Of a DNA stretch of 64,000 nucleotides, positions 8,015 to 17,367 are shown piece by piece. Position numbers and translations under genes: made by a program. Positions within the stretch are counted from its first letter, which is position 1, and each line of letters begins with the position of its first letter. The DNA is from Demequina iriomotensis (GTDB lineage: Bacteria > Actinomycetota > Actinomycetes > Actinomycetales > Demequinaceae): the NCBI RefSeq assembly GCF_000971395.1, contig NZ_BBME01000017.1:1-64000 (forward strand). Direction: 5' to 3'. Below the pieces are notes generated by a model. That model did not search any database. It saw only the letters and a program-made list of their open reading frames with translations, and was not told the origin of the DNA.

Positions 8015-9364
8015 TCAGCGCACCGGGAGCTTGACGAACAGCATGCTCACGAACCCGGCGAGGATCACGGAGATGATGCCGAGCACCCCCCAGATCGTGT
8101 CGTGGGTGATCTGGATCGCTAGCCACCACATCGCCGGCGCGAGGAACGAGACGGCGCGGCCGGTGGTCGCGTACAGGCCGAAGATCTCGCCCTGCTTGCC
8201 GGCGGGGCTGATCCGCGCCAGGAGCGAGCGCGACGCGGACTGCACGGGGCCCACGAAGAGGCACAGCACCAGCCCCGCGACCCAGAACACCACCGTGCCG
8301 TACGGCTCGAGGAACGCGACGGCGAGTCCGGCCACCACCATGCCGCCGAGCGACCACAGGATCAGGCGGCGCGCGCCGAAGCGGTCGTCGAGCAGCCCCG
8401 ACGCCATCGTCGCCACGCCGGCCACCAGGTTCGCGGCGACGCCGAAGTACATCACCTGCGCGGTCGAGAATCCGTACGCGGCGGACGCGATGATCGCGCC
8501 GAATGTGAACACGCCCGCGAGGCCGTCGCGGTAGATCGCGCTCGACAGCAGGAACCAGAGCGTGTGCCGCTCCTCGCGCCACAGCCGCACCAGGTCGCGC
8601 CACAGCCGTGCGTAGCCGCCGAGCAGCGACACCGCCGCCCGGCCCGTGCCGGGCGCCTCCGGGACGTAGCGGAACAGCGGCCACGCGAACGCGACCGTCC
8701 ACAGCGCACAGCCGACCGCGATGAGGCGGTACGCCATGCCGTTGGAGGTGTCCATCCCGAACCAGTCGGCCTCGCTCAGCAGCACCACCACGACGAGCGC
8801 GACGATGCCGCCCGTGTAGCCGAAGCCCCATCCGAGGCCCGAGACGCGACCCATCGTGCGTGGCGTGGTGACCTGTGTGATGAGCGCGTTGTAGTGGACG
8901 CCGCCGATCTCGGAGAAGATCGAGCCCACCGCGATCAGCCCGGCGCCGAGCACGAAGTACGCGGGCGCCGCCTCGACGAAGTACAGCGCGGCCATGCACA
9001 GCACCAGCAGCCCCGTGCACCACGCGAGCGACCGCTTGCGGCGCCCCGACGTGTCGGCGCGCTGGCCGATGACGGGGGCGAGCAGCGCGATCACCACCGC
9101 GGCGAGCGTCATCGCGAGCCCGAAGCTGCCCGAGAGGTCCGCCTTCGCGGCCTCGTACGCCGGGTCATCCTCCCCGAGCGCCACGACGGCCGGGTCCATG
9201 AACGAGTCGGACACCAGGTAGACGGCGGCGAACACGAACGTGATGATGACGGAGTTGTAGGGCTGGGTCGCCCAGTCCCACAGCGCCCACGCGAACACGC
9301 GGCCCCGGGGGATGCTGCGCTCGGAGGCGGCGGGCCCCGTCGACGTCGTCGTCTCGGAAGTCAT
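8015..9364 (-). CDS. MFS transporter, UMF1/Atg22-like family
   Basis: Integral membrane transporter of 449 aa with about twelve hydrophobic helices. The N-terminal WALWDWATQPYNSVIITFVF segment is typical of the UMF1 (Atg22-like) MFS family, whose bacterial members are poorly characterised and whose yeast relative moves amino acids out of vacuoles. The inter-domain loop carries RADTSGRRKR, the family version of the MFS basic loop. I placed the start at ATG 9364; the reading frame extends to 9592 but the extra residues look non-coding. It is divergent from the hydrolase operon at 9456. Substrate cannot be assigned. Confidence 0.82.
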   Translation of the reverse strand: MTSETTTSTGPAASERSIPRGRVFAWALWDWATQPYNSVIITFVFAAVYLVSDSFMDPAVVALGEDDPAYEAAKADLSGSFGLAMTLAAVVIALLAPVIGQRADTSGRRKRSLAWCTGLLVLCMAALYFVEAAPAYFVLGAGLIAVGSIFSEIGGVHYNALITQVTTPRTMGRVSGLGWGFGYTGGIVALVVVVLLSEADWFGMDTSNGMAYRLIAVGCALWTVAFAWPLFRYVPEAPGTGRAAVSLLGGYARLWRDLVRLWREERHTLWFLLSSAIYRDGLAGVFTFGAIIASAAYGFSTAQVMYFGVAANLVAGVATMASGLLDDRFGARRLILWSLGGMVVAGLAVAFLEPYGTVVFWVAGLVLCLFVGPVQSASRSLLARISPAGKQGEIFGLYATTGRAVSFLAPAMWWLAIQITHDTIWGVLGIISVILAGFVSMLFVKLPVR

Positions 9365-9455
9365 GGGCCAAGAGTGCCCGCCCCCGATGAATGATGCGCG
9401 ACCAACACGCGAACGCGGCGTGAACGATGCGCGTGAAGGTGGCACGATCGAGGCT

Positions 9456-10382
9456 ATGGACCGGCATGAGACCTGGGAGGACGATGCGCTCGCCGGCTTC
9501 GAGCGCCGTCCCGTCGGCGCCGCGACGCTCGTGCGGGCGAGCGACGCGCCCGCCTCGCCCGTGGGCGTGGCGCTGCACGTGCACGGGTACAACGACTACT
9601 TCTTCCAGTCCCACCTGGCCCGCTTCTTCACCGACCGCGGGCTGCTCTTCCACGCGGTCGACCTGCGCCGCGCGGGACGCTCGCTGCGCGAGGGCGACGT
9701 CCCGCACCTCATCGACGACATCGCCGAGCTGGGCGAGGACCTCACCGCCGCGGCCGACGCGATCGCCGGCGCCCACCCCGGCCTCCCCCTGGTGGTCCAC
9801 GCCCACTCGACCGGCGGGCTCGCGGCGGCGGTGTGGGCGTCGGACGCTCTCCACCCCGCCCTCGCAGGGCTGGCGCTCGACAGCCCGTACTTCGCCCGCC
9901 GGGGTACGCGCAGCCAGCGCATCGGCCTGCGCGCCGTCCCGCTGCTCGCGCGGGCGCGTCCGCACATGGTGGTGCACGACGCCCCCTCGCACTACGCCGC
10001 TCACCTGCTCACCGACGCGGGAGGGGCCTGGGGGTTCGATGTCGCCTTGAAGAACCCCGCCGGCGTCCCCGTGCGCGCCGCGTGGCTCGCCGCCGCGCTC
10101 GCCGCGCAGTCCCGCGTCGCGCGCGGGCTGGACATCCGCGTGCCGGTGCTCCTCGCACGCGCCCACTCCTCCGGCCCGGACTCCCCCGACAACCCCCTGC
10201 TGGGCCTCCAGGACACGGTGGTCGACGTGGCGGCCATCGCGCGCCTCGCGCCTCGACTCGGTGCCCGCGTGACGGAGGCCGTCATCACCGGCGGGGTCCA
10301 TGACCTGTCGCTCTCATCACCCGTTCCCCGCGCGGCCTACCTGCGTGCCGTCGCATCCTGGCTCGAGGAGGTGCTCGCATGA
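9456..10382 (+). CDS. Alpha/beta hydrolase (lysophospholipase-like)
   Basis: Serine hydrolase of the alpha/beta-hydrolase fold, 308 aa, in the monoglyceride lipase/lysophospholipase group. The oxyanion region is LHVHGYNDYF near residue 33. The nucleophile elbow is AHSTGG near residue 108, and the catalytic His is likely the one in TGGVHDLSLS near the C-terminus. It has no signal peptide. The ATG at 9456 has only a weak ribosome site. Its stop overlaps the start of the glycerophosphodiesterase gene (ATGA). That coupling suggests lipid turnover: deacylation first, then cleavage of the glycerophosphodiester. Confidence 0.8.
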   Translation: MDRHETWEDDALAGFERRPVGAATLVRASDAPASPVGVALHVHGYNDYFFQSHLARFFTDRGLLFHAVDLRRAGRSLREGDVPHLIDDIAELGEDLTAAADAIAGAHPGLPLVVHAHSTGGLAAAVWASDALHPALAGLALDSPYFARRGTRSQRIGLRAVPLLARARPHMVVHDAPSHYAAHLLTDAGGAWGFDVALKNPAGVPVRAAWLAAALAAQSRVARGLDIRVPVLLARAHSSGPDSPDNPLLGLQDTVVDVAAIARLAPRLGARVTEAVITGGVHDLSLSSPVPRAAYLRAVASWLEEVLA

Positions 10383-11149
10383 CCGCACGCCCCACCCACC
10401 CCTACTTCGACGTGCCCTTCACCGCGCTCGCCCATCGCGGCTTCTCGCGCGACGGGCTCGAGAACTCGATGGCGGCCTTCCAGGCGGCCGTGGACCTGGG
10501 CTTCCGCTACCTGGAGACCGACGGTCACGGCACCGCCGACGGGGTCGCGGTCGCGCTGCACGATGCGTCGCTGGACCGGACCACGGACGCCGAGGGCGAG
10601 GTGGCGGAGCTGCCGTGGGAGACCGTGAGGCGTGCCCGCATCGGCGGCGTCGAGCCGGTGCCCCTGCTCGAGGACGTCCTCGGCACCTGGCCCGACGTCC
10701 GGGTGAACATCGACGTCAAGGCCGAGTCCGGCATCGTGCCCATCGCCGAGGCGATCGAGCGCACGGGCGCTCACGACCGCGTGTGCGTGGCATCGTTCTC
10801 CGCGCAGCGTCGCGAGGCGACGGTGGCGCGCCTGAGCCGCCCCGTCGCGACGTCGGCGGGCACCAGCGAGGCGGCGCGCTTCTTTGTCGGCGGCCTGCTG
10901 GGGCTCGGGACCCTGCGCTCCCTGCGCGGCGTCGACGGCCTGCAGATCCCCTGGCGGGTCGGCGTGGTCCCGGTCCTCGCGCAGCGCCACATCCGCCTCG
11001 CCCACCAGGCCGGCAAGGTGGTCCACGTGTGGACCGTCAACCGGCGCGAGGAGATGGAATCGCTGATCGACGCCGGGGTCGACGGCATCGTGTCCGACCG
11101 CGCCGACCTGCTGCGCAAGGTCCTCGAGGCACGGGGCATGTGGCGATGA
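10379..11149 (+). CDS. Glycerophosphodiester phosphodiesterase
   Basis: Splits glycerophosphodiesters to glycerol-3-phosphate and an alcohol in a metal-dependent TIM barrel. At 256 aa it is full length for the cytoplasmic form, with no signal peptide. The catalytic HRG is near residue 20 (LAHRGF). It is followed by LENSMAAF, the metal ligands in ETDGH near residue 44, and the second catalytic His in ALHDASLDRTT near residue 61. Both ends overlap neighbours by 4 bases (ATGA), making a tightly coupled three-gene unit with the hydrolase before it and a DUF1801 protein after it. Confidence 0.9.
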   Translation: MTARPTHPYFDVPFTALAHRGFSRDGLENSMAAFQAAVDLGFRYLETDGHGTADGVAVALHDASLDRTTDAEGEVAELPWETVRRARIGGVEPVPLLEDVLGTWPDVRVNIDVKAESGIVPIAEAIERTGAHDRVCVASFSAQRREATVARLSRPVATSAGTSEAARFFVGGLLGLGTLRSLRGVDGLQIPWRVGVVPVLAQRHIRLAHQAGKVVHVWTVNRREEMESLIDAGVDGIVSDRADLLRKVLEARGMWR

Positions 11150-11559
11150 GCAAGACGCAGCCCACGGACGTGCCCGTCGAGGCCTTCGTCACGGCCGTCC
11201 AGCCCGACCGCCGCCGCGAGGAGGCCGAGCGCGTGGTCGCGCTCGTCACCGCGGTCACCGGCGTCGAGCCCGTGATGTGGGGGCCGTCGATCATCGGCTG
11301 GGGCACGATGCACTACCGCTACGCGACTGGACGGGAGGGCGACTGGATGGCGGTCGGCTTCTCACCGCGCAAGGCGCAGCTCACGTTCTACGGGCTCAAG
11401 GACACCCCGGAGGGCGAGGGCCTGCTGTCAGGTCTCGGCCCGCACACCACGGGCGCTGGCTGCGTGTACGTCAAGCGCCTCGACGCGATCGATCTCGAGG
11501 TGCTCGAGGACCTGGTGGAGATCGCCTTCACCCGCGGCGACTACGACGCCCTCGCCTGA
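11146..11559 (+). CDS. DUF1801 (YdhG-like) protein
   Basis: Small soluble protein (137 aa) of the DUF1801/YdhG family, whose function is not established. The family core is visible as EPVMWGPSIIGWGTMHYRY near residue 40 and MAVGFSPRKAQLTFY near residue 66. Its ATG overlaps the phosphodiesterase stop (ATGA), so it is made from the same transcript. Nothing in the sequence shows catalytic residues. It may be a ligand-binding accessory to the lipid-turnover genes, but that is context only. Confidence 0.78.
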   Translation: MSKTQPTDVPVEAFVTAVQPDRRREEAERVVALVTAVTGVEPVMWGPSIIGWGTMHYRYATGREGDWMAVGFSPRKAQLTFYGLKDTPEGEGLLSGLGPHTTGAGCVYVKRLDAIDLEVLEDLVEIAFTRGDYDALA

Positions 11560-11588
11560 CGCGTCCCACGTCGGCGCGACTCCGCGGA

Positions 11589-11686
11589 CGGCCCGTATGT
11601 CGGACCGCCGACGCGCGGCTCCGAGCTGTGTGCCGGTGCCGGCCCGTGTGACGGTCCGATGCGCGATCGGACCGACATACGGGCCG
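11589..11686. repeat. Large intergenic palindrome between convergent genes
   Basis: Arms at 11589-11607 and 11668-11686 are 19 bases long with a single mismatch (core CGGCCCGTATGTCGG and its complement), separated by 60 bases. It fills the gap between the convergent DUF1801 and der genes. It may act as a bidirectional terminator or be a mobile palindromic element. The sequence is unrelated to the repeat at 26083/29460, but the size is similar. Confidence 0.7.
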
Positions 11687-11705
11687 GCGGTCGCCAGCCG
11701 TCCGC

Positions 11706-13187
11706 CTACTTCTTGCGGCCTCGCTTCTCGCGCACGCGCACCGAGATCTGGATCGGGGTGCCCTCGAAGCCGAAGTTCTCGCGCAGGCGGCGCTCGATGA
11801 AGCGGCGGTACTGAGGGTCCAGGAAGCCCGAGGTGAAGATGACGAACCGCGGCGGACGCGTCGCGGCCTGCGTCGCGAACAGGATCTTGGGCTGCTTGCC
11901 GCCGCGGACCGGGTGCGGGTGCTCCGCGACCAGCTCGCCGAGGAACGAGTTGAGCCGTCCAGTCGAGATGCGCTGGTCCCAGCTGGACAGCGCGAGGTCG
12001 ATCGCGGGGAGCAGCCGGTTGGTGTGCCAGCCGGTCTTCGCGGACAGGTTCACGCGCGGCACCCACTGGTGCTGCACCATGTCCTTCTCGATGGACCGCT
12101 CAAGCAGGAAGCGCTCGTCCTCGCCCACGAGGTCCCACTTGTTGAACACGAAGATCACGGCACGGCCGGCGTCGGTCGCCTGGGAGATGACGCGCAGGTC
12201 CTGGTCGGTCAGCGGCACCGAGCCGTCGAGCAGCACGAGGGCGACCTCGGCACGCTCGATCGCGGTCTGCGTGCGCAGCGACGCGTAGAAGTCGGCGCCC
12301 TTGGACATGTGGACGCGGCGGCGGATGCCGGCGGTGTCCACGAGCATCCACGTGCGGCCGCCGATCTCGACCAGCTCGTCGACGGGGTCGCGGGTGGTGC
12401 CCGCGAGCTCGTTCACCACGACGCGCTCGGACCCGGCGAGCTTGTTGAGCAGCGAGGACTTGCCCACGTTCGGGCGGCCGATGAGGGCGATCCGCCGCGG
12501 CGCGTCCTGGTCGACCTCGACCTGGTGCATCTCGGTCGGCAGGATCGCCATCGCGGCGTCGAGCAGGTCGCCCGTGCCGCGGCCGTGCAGCGCGGACACC
12601 GGGTACGGCTCGCCTAGCCCCAGGTTCCACAGCGCGGCGGCCTCGAGCTCGCCCTGCGGGCCGTCCACCTTGTTCGCGGCGAGCACCACGGGCTTGCCCG
12701 ACTGGCGCAGCAGCTTGACCACCTGCTCGTCGGTCGCGGTCGCGCCCACCATGGCGTCGACGACGAAGAGCACGGCGTCGGCCATCTCGATCCCGGCCTC
12801 GGCGGCCTGCGCCACCGAGAGGTCGATGCCGGTGACGTTCTTCTCCCAGCCGCCCGTGTCGAGCAGCGTGAAGTCGCGACCCGCCCACTCCGCCTTGTAG
12901 GCCACGCGGTCGCGCGTCACGCCGGGCTTGTCCTCGACCACCGCGAGGCGCTTGCCGATGATGCGGTTCACCAGCGTCGACTTGCCCACGTTCGGGCGGC
13001 CGATGATCGCGAGGACCGGCAGCGCCTCCTCGGTCTCGGGCAGCGGCTCGCCCGTGAGCTCGGCGAGGTCCTCGGGGGTGAGGTCGTACTCGTCGAGGCC
13101 CGCGCGCAGCGCGGCCTCGCGGATCTCGTCGAGCGACTCGGGCGCGTCCGACTCGTGGGGCGCCGGAAGCGGCTGCTCGTCCGTCAT
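11706..13187 (-). CDS. der: Ribosome-assembly GTPase Der (EngA)
   Basis: Essential double-GTPase that assists maturation of the 50S ribosomal subunit, 493 aa. An acidic N-terminal extension of about 55 residues precedes the first G domain (GRPNVGKST, about 63-71; DTGGWE; NKVD). The second G domain has its own GRPNVGKSS near 238, DTAG and NKWD. A C-terminal KH-like domain ends in [17 protein letters not shown] lies before the ATG at 13187. The start overlaps the end of the acyltransferase gene, so der is the last gene of a long minus-strand housekeeping run. Confidence 0.97.
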   Translation of the reverse strand: MTDEQPLPAPHESDAPESLDEIREAALRAGLDEYDLTPEDLAELTGEPLPETEEALPVLAIIGRPNVGKSTLVNRIIGKRLAVVEDKPGVTRDRVAYKAEWAGRDFTLLDTGGWEKNVTGIDLSVAQAAEAGIEMADAVLFVVDAMVGATATDEQVVKLLRQSGKPVVLAANKVDGPQGELEAAALWNLGLGEPYPVSALHGRGTGDLLDAAMAILPTEMHQVEVDQDAPRRIALIGRPNVGKSSLLNKLAGSERVVVNELAGTTRDPVDELVEIGGRTWMLVDTAGIRRRVHMSKGADFYASLRTQTAIERAEVALVLLDGSVPLTDQDLRVISQATDAGRAVIFVFNKWDLVGEDERFLLERSIEKDMVQHQWVPRVNLSAKTGWHTNRLLPAIDLALSSWDQRISTGRLNSFLGELVAEHPHPVRGGKQPKILFATQAATRPPRFVIFTSGFLDPQYRRFIERRLRENFGFEGTPIQISVRVREKRGRKK

Positions 13188-13882
13188 GCAAGGTCCTTCT
13201 GTTGGCGCGCCTCACGGCGCGGGTCGTCGAGCGGAAGCTCGAGGTCTGTCGTGTCAAGGGTACGGGTCACCTGGTCGCGAAGCGCCTCCGCGAGCCGCTC
13301 GGCAGCCCACGCCTGCTTCGCACGGCCTCCCCGGACATCGTCCGGAGGCGTGAGCACCCGCGGCTCCCCGAAGGCCACGAGGAGCCTGCGGCCGGGGCGG
13401 GGCCAGATGTTCACGGACTCCCCCGTGCGGCGCGAGCCGATGATGGCGGTGGGCACCACCGGGGCGCCCGACTGGATCGCGAGCCACGCCGCGCCGCCGT
13501 GGACGGCCTCCGCGGTGCCGACGCCGCGCGTGCCCTCGGGGAACACGCCGATGACGTCGCCGCGGCGCAGGACCGCGAGGCCCTGCGCGAGCGCCTCACG
13601 CCCGGAGCCCTCGACGGTGATCTGCTGCGCGGCCCGGAGGATGGCACCGAGCGCACCGGTCATCATGCCCGCGCGGATGAGGAAGTGCGAGCCGCGCGGG
13701 ATCACGCCGTGGACCACGGGGCCGTCGATGAGGCCCACGTGGTTGCACACCACGATCGCCGCGCCGGCGCTCGGGACGTGCCCGCGCCCGCGCACCTCGG
13801 TGCGCCACAGCACGCGCGCAAGGAACCGGCCGACCCAGCGGGACCAGCGCGGCCCCCACCGGCTCGGGACGGATGCGGTCAC
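13184..13882 (-). CDS. plsC: 1-acyl-sn-glycerol-3-phosphate acyltransferase
   Basis: Transfers an acyl chain to lysophosphatidic acid in phospholipid synthesis; membrane-associated, 232 aa. The acyltransferase box NH-x4-D is seen as NHVGLID near residue 48, and the substrate-binding box FPEGTRG near residue 115. The GTG start at 13882 overlaps the cmk stop (GTGA), and its stop overlaps the der start. The cmk-plsC-der order is common in actinobacteria and other bacteria. A related acyltransferase specificity cannot be excluded. Confidence 0.9.
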   Translation of the reverse strand: MTASVPSRWGPRWSRWVGRFLARVLWRTEVRGRGHVPSAGAAIVVCNHVGLIDGPVVHGVIPRGSHFLIRAGMMTGALGAILRAAQQITVEGSGREALAQGLAVLRRGDVIGVFPEGTRGVGTAEAVHGGAAWLAIQSGAPVVPTAIIGSRRTGESVNIWPRPGRRLLVAFGEPRVLTPPDDVRGGRAKQAWAAERLAEALRDQVTRTLDTTDLELPLDDPRREARQQKDLA

Positions 13883-14610
13883 TCGTTCCCCGCGGTCTCG
13901 GCGGACGATGCCTCGGTGGCCTCGTCCGCATCGTCCCCACGCACCTCGGCGACCAGGTCGAGCACGGCCTGGACGGCCTCCTCGATGGTGAGCTCGGAGG
14001 TGTCCAGCGTGTGGACCCCGTCCGCCGCGGTGTGGAACTGCACCACGGTGGAGTCCTTCTTGTCGCGGCCCAGCACGGCCTCGCGGACCGTGGCGAGGTC
14101 GGCGCCCTCGCCCGCGCGACGCGCGACGCGGATCTCCTCGTCGGCCGTCATGAGGATGCGCACGTCAGCGTCGGGCGCGATCACGGTGGTGATGTCGCGC
14201 CCCTCGGCGACGATGCCGCGCCCCTCGGAGTACCCGCCCTCGAGCTCCCCGGCGATGATGTCGCGCTGCCACTGCCCCAGCGCGGCGCGCGCCTCGAGGT
14301 TGGTGGCGACCTTGGACACGGTGAGCGCGACGGAGTCGGTGCGGATGAGCGCGCTCACGTCCTCGTCCTCGAGCACCACGCGCGGGTTGCGCGGGTCGAG
14401 CACGAGCGTGACGTTCATGGTCTCGACCACGGCGGCGACGTCGGACTCCTGGGCGAGGTCGACGCCCTCCCGCATGCACCACAGGGTCGCCACGCGGTAC
14501 GTGGCGCCCGTGTCGAAGTACGCGAGGCCCAGGCGGCGCGCGACCTCCCTCGCGACGGTGGACTTGCCGGTCCCCGCGGGACCGTCGATGGCGATGGACA
14601 CTCCGGTCAT
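13879..14610 (-). CDS. cmk: Cytidylate kinase
   Basis: Phosphorylates CMP and dCMP to the diphosphates, 243 aa. The Walker A loop is DGPAGTGKST near residue 9. The CMP-binding region follows with YFDTGATYR near 31, and the family motif VAEGRDITTVI near 130. An acidic C-terminal tail ([18 protein letters not shown]) extends beyond the usual length. The ATG at 14610 overlaps the tyrA stop (ATGA). A copy of the decamer lies in the tail-coding region (13927-13936). Confidence 0.95.
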   Translation of the reverse strand: MTGVSIAIDGPAGTGKSTVAREVARRLGLAYFDTGATYRVATLWCMREGVDLAQESDVAAVVETMNVTLVLDPRNPRVVLEDEDVSALIRTDSVALTVSKVATNLEARAALGQWQRDIIAGELEGGYSEGRGIVAEGRDITTVIAPDADVRILMTADEEIRVARRAGEGADLATVREAVLGRDKKDSTVVQFHTAADGVHTLDTSELTIEEAVQAVLDLVAEVRGDDADEATEASSAETAGNE

Positions 14611-15653
14611 GAGGCGGCGATCTCCCAACCCTGACGCTCGAGCGCGGCGACCAGGTCGCCGGCGCGCGAGGGCAGCACGTAGAGCGTCGTCAGGCCCACC
14701 GGCTGCCGCGGCGAGTGCTCGATGGCGATGTCCTCGACGTTGACGTCCACCTCGGCCGTGTGCGACAGGAGACGCAGCAGCTGACCGGGGGTGTCGGGGA
14801 CGATGACGGTGACCGGCGCCCAGTCGCGCGTCGCCCCGCCGTGCTTGCCGGGGATGCGCGCGACCTCGAAGCGGCCGCGGTCGATGAGGTCGGTGAGGGC
14901 CTCGCCGATGTCGTCGGCCTCCCTCACCTCCTCGAGGTCGTCGATGATGTGGCCGAGCGTCTCGACCAGGTGCGAGCGGTTCATCCGCGCGATGTCGGCC
15001 CACATGCCGGGCAGCGAGGCGGCGATGCGCGTGACGTCGCGCAGCCCCTGACCCGCGAGGGCCACATCGTCCGCGTCGAGGATGCCCAGCGCCGCGGCGA
15101 CGGCCGACGCCGCGACCTGGGGCGCGTGCGAGACCCGGGCGACCGCCGCATCGTGCGCCGCCGCGTCCATCGTCACCACGTCGCACTGCAGCGCGGCGGG
15201 CACCTGCGTGACGAGCGCGACGGCCTCCGCCGTGGCGCCGTTGGGGCACAGCACCCACGGGCGCGCCTTGAACAGGTCGCCCTGGGCGCCCAGGCCGCCG
15301 GAGACCTCGCGGCCCGCCATCGGATGCGAGCCGACGTAGCGGGACGATGCGCCGGTCGCCTCCGCGGCGGCGGCGATGGGCGCCTTCACGCTCGCGACGT
15401 CCGTCACCACGGCGTCCGCGTAGCGGCCGAGGGCGGCGGCCACGACGGCCGGCGCCGCCGACGGCGGGACCGCGACGATGACCAGGGCGGGCGCATCGTC
15501 GCCGGGCGCGCCGCCGGCGCCGATCGAGCGCGCGAGCGCCTGCGCCTCGGCGTCGTTGTCCTCGATGGTGACGTCCCAGCCCTCGGTGCTCAGGCCGATG
15601 CCGACGCTCGCGCCGATGAGGCCGGCGCCGATGATGTGCGTGCGGGGTGACAT
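14607..15653 (-). CDS. tyrA: Prephenate dehydrogenase with ACT domain
   Basis: NAD-dependent step of tyrosine synthesis, 348 aa. The N-terminal dinucleotide motif GAGLIGASVG is at residues 9-18. The substrate-binding GSHPMAGRE with its catalytic His is near 113-121, and the helical dehydrogenase domain runs to about 265. A C-terminal ACT domain (about 278-345, VTVIVPDTPGQLLRLLSHTAE) should sense an amino acid, presumably tyrosine. Chorismate mutase is encoded just upstream, 7 bases from this start, so the chorismate-to-hydroxyphenylpyruvate route is made from one transcript. Its stop overlaps the cmk start. Confidence 0.93.
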   Translation of the reverse strand: MSPRTHIIGAGLIGASVGIGLSTEGWDVTIEDNDAEAQALARSIGAGGAPGDDAPALVIVAVPPSAAPAVVAAALGRYADAVVTDVASVKAPIAAAAEATGASSRYVGSHPMAGREVSGGLGAQGDLFKARPWVLCPNGATAEAVALVTQVPAALQCDVVTMDAAAHDAAVARVSHAPQVAASAVAAALGILDADDVALAGQGLRDVTRIAASLPGMWADIARMNRSHLVETLGHIIDDLEEVREADDIGEALTDLIDRGRFEVARIPGKHGGATRDWAPVTVIVPDTPGQLLRLLSHTAEVDVNVEDIAIEHSPRQPVGLTTLYVLPSRAGDLVAALERQGWEIAAS

Positions 15654-15660
15654 GGCGCTC

Positions 15661-16023
15661 CTACTGCGCGAGGTCGCGACGCAGGCTCACCGCGCCGCGC
15701 AGGTACACGTGCGAGATCTCCTCGCGCGGGCGCTCGAGCTGCGCGTGCATCATGACGCGCACCACCAGCGGGAGCGCGCCCGGGACCGCCATCTCCTGCG
15801 CGCACATGAGCGGCACGGCGCCGAAGCCCATGCGGCGCGCGGCGGCGGCCGGGAAATCGCTGACGATGTCGGGCGTGCACGTGAAGATCACCGAGATCAG
15901 GTCGTCGGTGGTGAGGGAGTTCTCCCGCATGAGCGCCTCGACCAGCTCGGTGGTGCGCTCGTGCAGGTGGTCCTTCTCGTCACGGTCCAGGGTGATGGCG
16001 CCACGGATCGCACGGATTGTCAT
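15661..16023 (-). CDS. aroH: Chorismate mutase, AroH type
   Basis: Converts chorismate to prephenate; 120 aa, the normal length of the monofunctional trimeric AroH class rather than the helical AroQ class. Family signatures are the N-terminal TIRAIRGAIT, LISVIFTCTPDI near residue 47 and ARRMGFGAVPLMCAQEM near residue 65. The C-terminal Arg is in HVYLRGAVSLR. ATG 16023 gives the family N-terminus; an in-frame ATG 9 bases earlier is the alternative. It feeds prephenate to the dehydrogenase encoded next. Confidence 0.93.
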   Translation of the reverse strand: MTIRAIRGAITLDRDEKDHLHERTTELVEALMRENSLTTDDLISVIFTCTPDIVSDFPAAAARRMGFGAVPLMCAQEMAVPGALPLVVRVMMHAQLERPREEISHVYLRGAVSLRRDLAQ

Positions 16024-16072
16024 GGCGACCATCGTATCGGTCGCGGGACCACCCGCCGGGCGCCGGCCCCTG

Positions 16073-16822
16073 CTACATGCCCGCGATGTCCATGAGGCGA
16101 CCGACCTCGCCCGGGGACAGCTCGCGCAGCTCGCCCGGCGCCATGGTGCCCAGGCGGATGGGGCCGAACTGCGTGCGCACCAGCTCGAGCACGGGATGCC
16201 CGACCTTGTCGAACATGCGGCGGACGATGCGGTTGCGGCCCTCGTGCAGCTCGACCTGGACCAGGGACGAATCCTTGGCGACGTCCAGCACGGTGCACGC
16301 GGTGGCGCGCACCGGGCCGTCGTCGAGGTCCACGCCCTGCTTGAGCTGGGTGGGGATGTGCTTGGACACCCGCCCCCTCACCTTCGCGACGTAGACCTTG
16401 GAGACGCCGTGCGTGGGGTGCGCGAGGCGGTTCGCGAGCTCGCCGTCGTTGGTGAGCAGCAGCAGGCCGGTGGTCTCGGCATCCAGGCGGCCCACGTGGA
16501 ACAGCCGCTCGTCGTACTGCTTCACGAACTGGTCGAGCGCCGGGCGCCCCTGCGGGTCGCTCATGGTCGACACGACGCCGAACGGCTTGTTGAGCACCAC
16601 CGTGACGTGGCCCGCCGCGACCGAGATGCGCTCGCCGTCGACGGCGATCACCACCTCGTCGGGATCGACGCGCACGCCCAGCTGGTCGACCACCTCGCCG
16701 TCGACCGTGACGCGGCCGCGCTCGATGAGCTCCTCGCACTTGCGTCGCGAGCCGACGCCGGCGGACGCCAGCACCTTCTGGAGGCGGATGCCCTCGGGGC
16801 GGTGGATCTCGAGATCGGCCAT
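16073..16822 (-). CDS. rluB: 23S rRNA pseudouridine synthase, RluB/RsuA family
   Basis: Isomerises a uridine in 23S rRNA to pseudouridine, 249 aa. An S4 RNA-binding domain (about 10-70: IRLQKVLASAGVGSRRKCEELI) precedes the catalytic domain. The nucleophilic Asp is in HVGRLDAETTGLLLLTNDG near residue 116, and EGRNRIVRRMF is near 200. Start and stop overlap with scpB by one base (TGATG). rluB after scpAB is a conserved bacterial order, which supports RluB over RsuA or RluF. Confidence 0.93.
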   Translation of the reverse strand: MADLEIHRPEGIRLQKVLASAGVGSRRKCEELIERGRVTVDGEVVDQLGVRVDPDEVVIAVDGERISVAAGHVTVVLNKPFGVVSTMSDPQGRPALDQFVKQYDERLFHVGRLDAETTGLLLLTNDGELANRLAHPTHGVSKVYVAKVRGRVSKHIPTQLKQGVDLDDGPVRATACTVLDVAKDSSLVQVELHEGRNRIVRRMFDKVGHPVLELVRTQFGPIRLGTMAPGELRELSPGEVGRLMDIAGM

Positions 16823-17367
16823 CAGCGGCCCTCCCCATCGATGTCGGCAAGATCGGGCAGGTACGGGGCGAGCGGCGGGAGGTCGTCCAAGGTCGACATC
16901 CCCATGCGCTCGAGGAACTCGGTGGACGTGCCGTACAGGACGGCGCCGCCCAGCTCCCCGACCTCGGTGACGAGCCCGCGCGCGGCGAGCGTCTTCATCA
17001 CCGAGTCGACGTTGACGCCGCGCACCTGGGAGACCTGGCCACGGGTGACGGGCTGGCGGTACGCGACCACCGCGAGGGTCTCGAGCGCGGCCTGGGACAG
17101 GCGCGCGGACTGCCCGTCAACGATGAACCGGCCCACCACGTCGGCGAACAGCCGCGACGAGTAGATGCGCCAGCCGCCGTCGACCTCGCGCAGCTCGAAG
17201 CCGCGCGGCGCCTCGGGGTCCGCGTACTCGTCGCGCAGCGCGAGCAGCGCGCCCTCGACCTCGCCGAGCGGGACCTCGAGCGCCGCCGCGAGCTCGGCGG
17301 CGGGCACCGGCTCGTCGACCACCATGAGCACCGCCTCGAGCGCCCCTCGGAGCGTCACCTCGTTCAC
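16822..17367 (-). CDS. scpB: Segregation and condensation protein ScpB
   Basis: Winged-helix (kite) subunit that joins SMC and ScpA in the condensin complex for chromosome segregation, 181 aa. The first winged helix occupies about residues 5-70. The second starts near 85 with the family signature LSQAALETLAVVAYRQPVTRGQV and ends at VGELGGAVLYGTSTEFLE. The GTG start overlaps the scpA stop (GTGA). smc itself is not in the window. Confidence 0.95.
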   Translation of the reverse strand: MNEVTLRGALEAVLMVVDEPVPAAELAAALEVPLGEVEGALLALRDEYADPEAPRGFELREVDGGWRIYSSRLFADVVGRFIVDGQSARLSQAALETLAVVAYRQPVTRGQVSQVRGVNVDSVMKTLAARGLVTEVGELGGAVLYGTSTEFLERMGMSTLDDLPPLAPYLPDLADIDGEGR

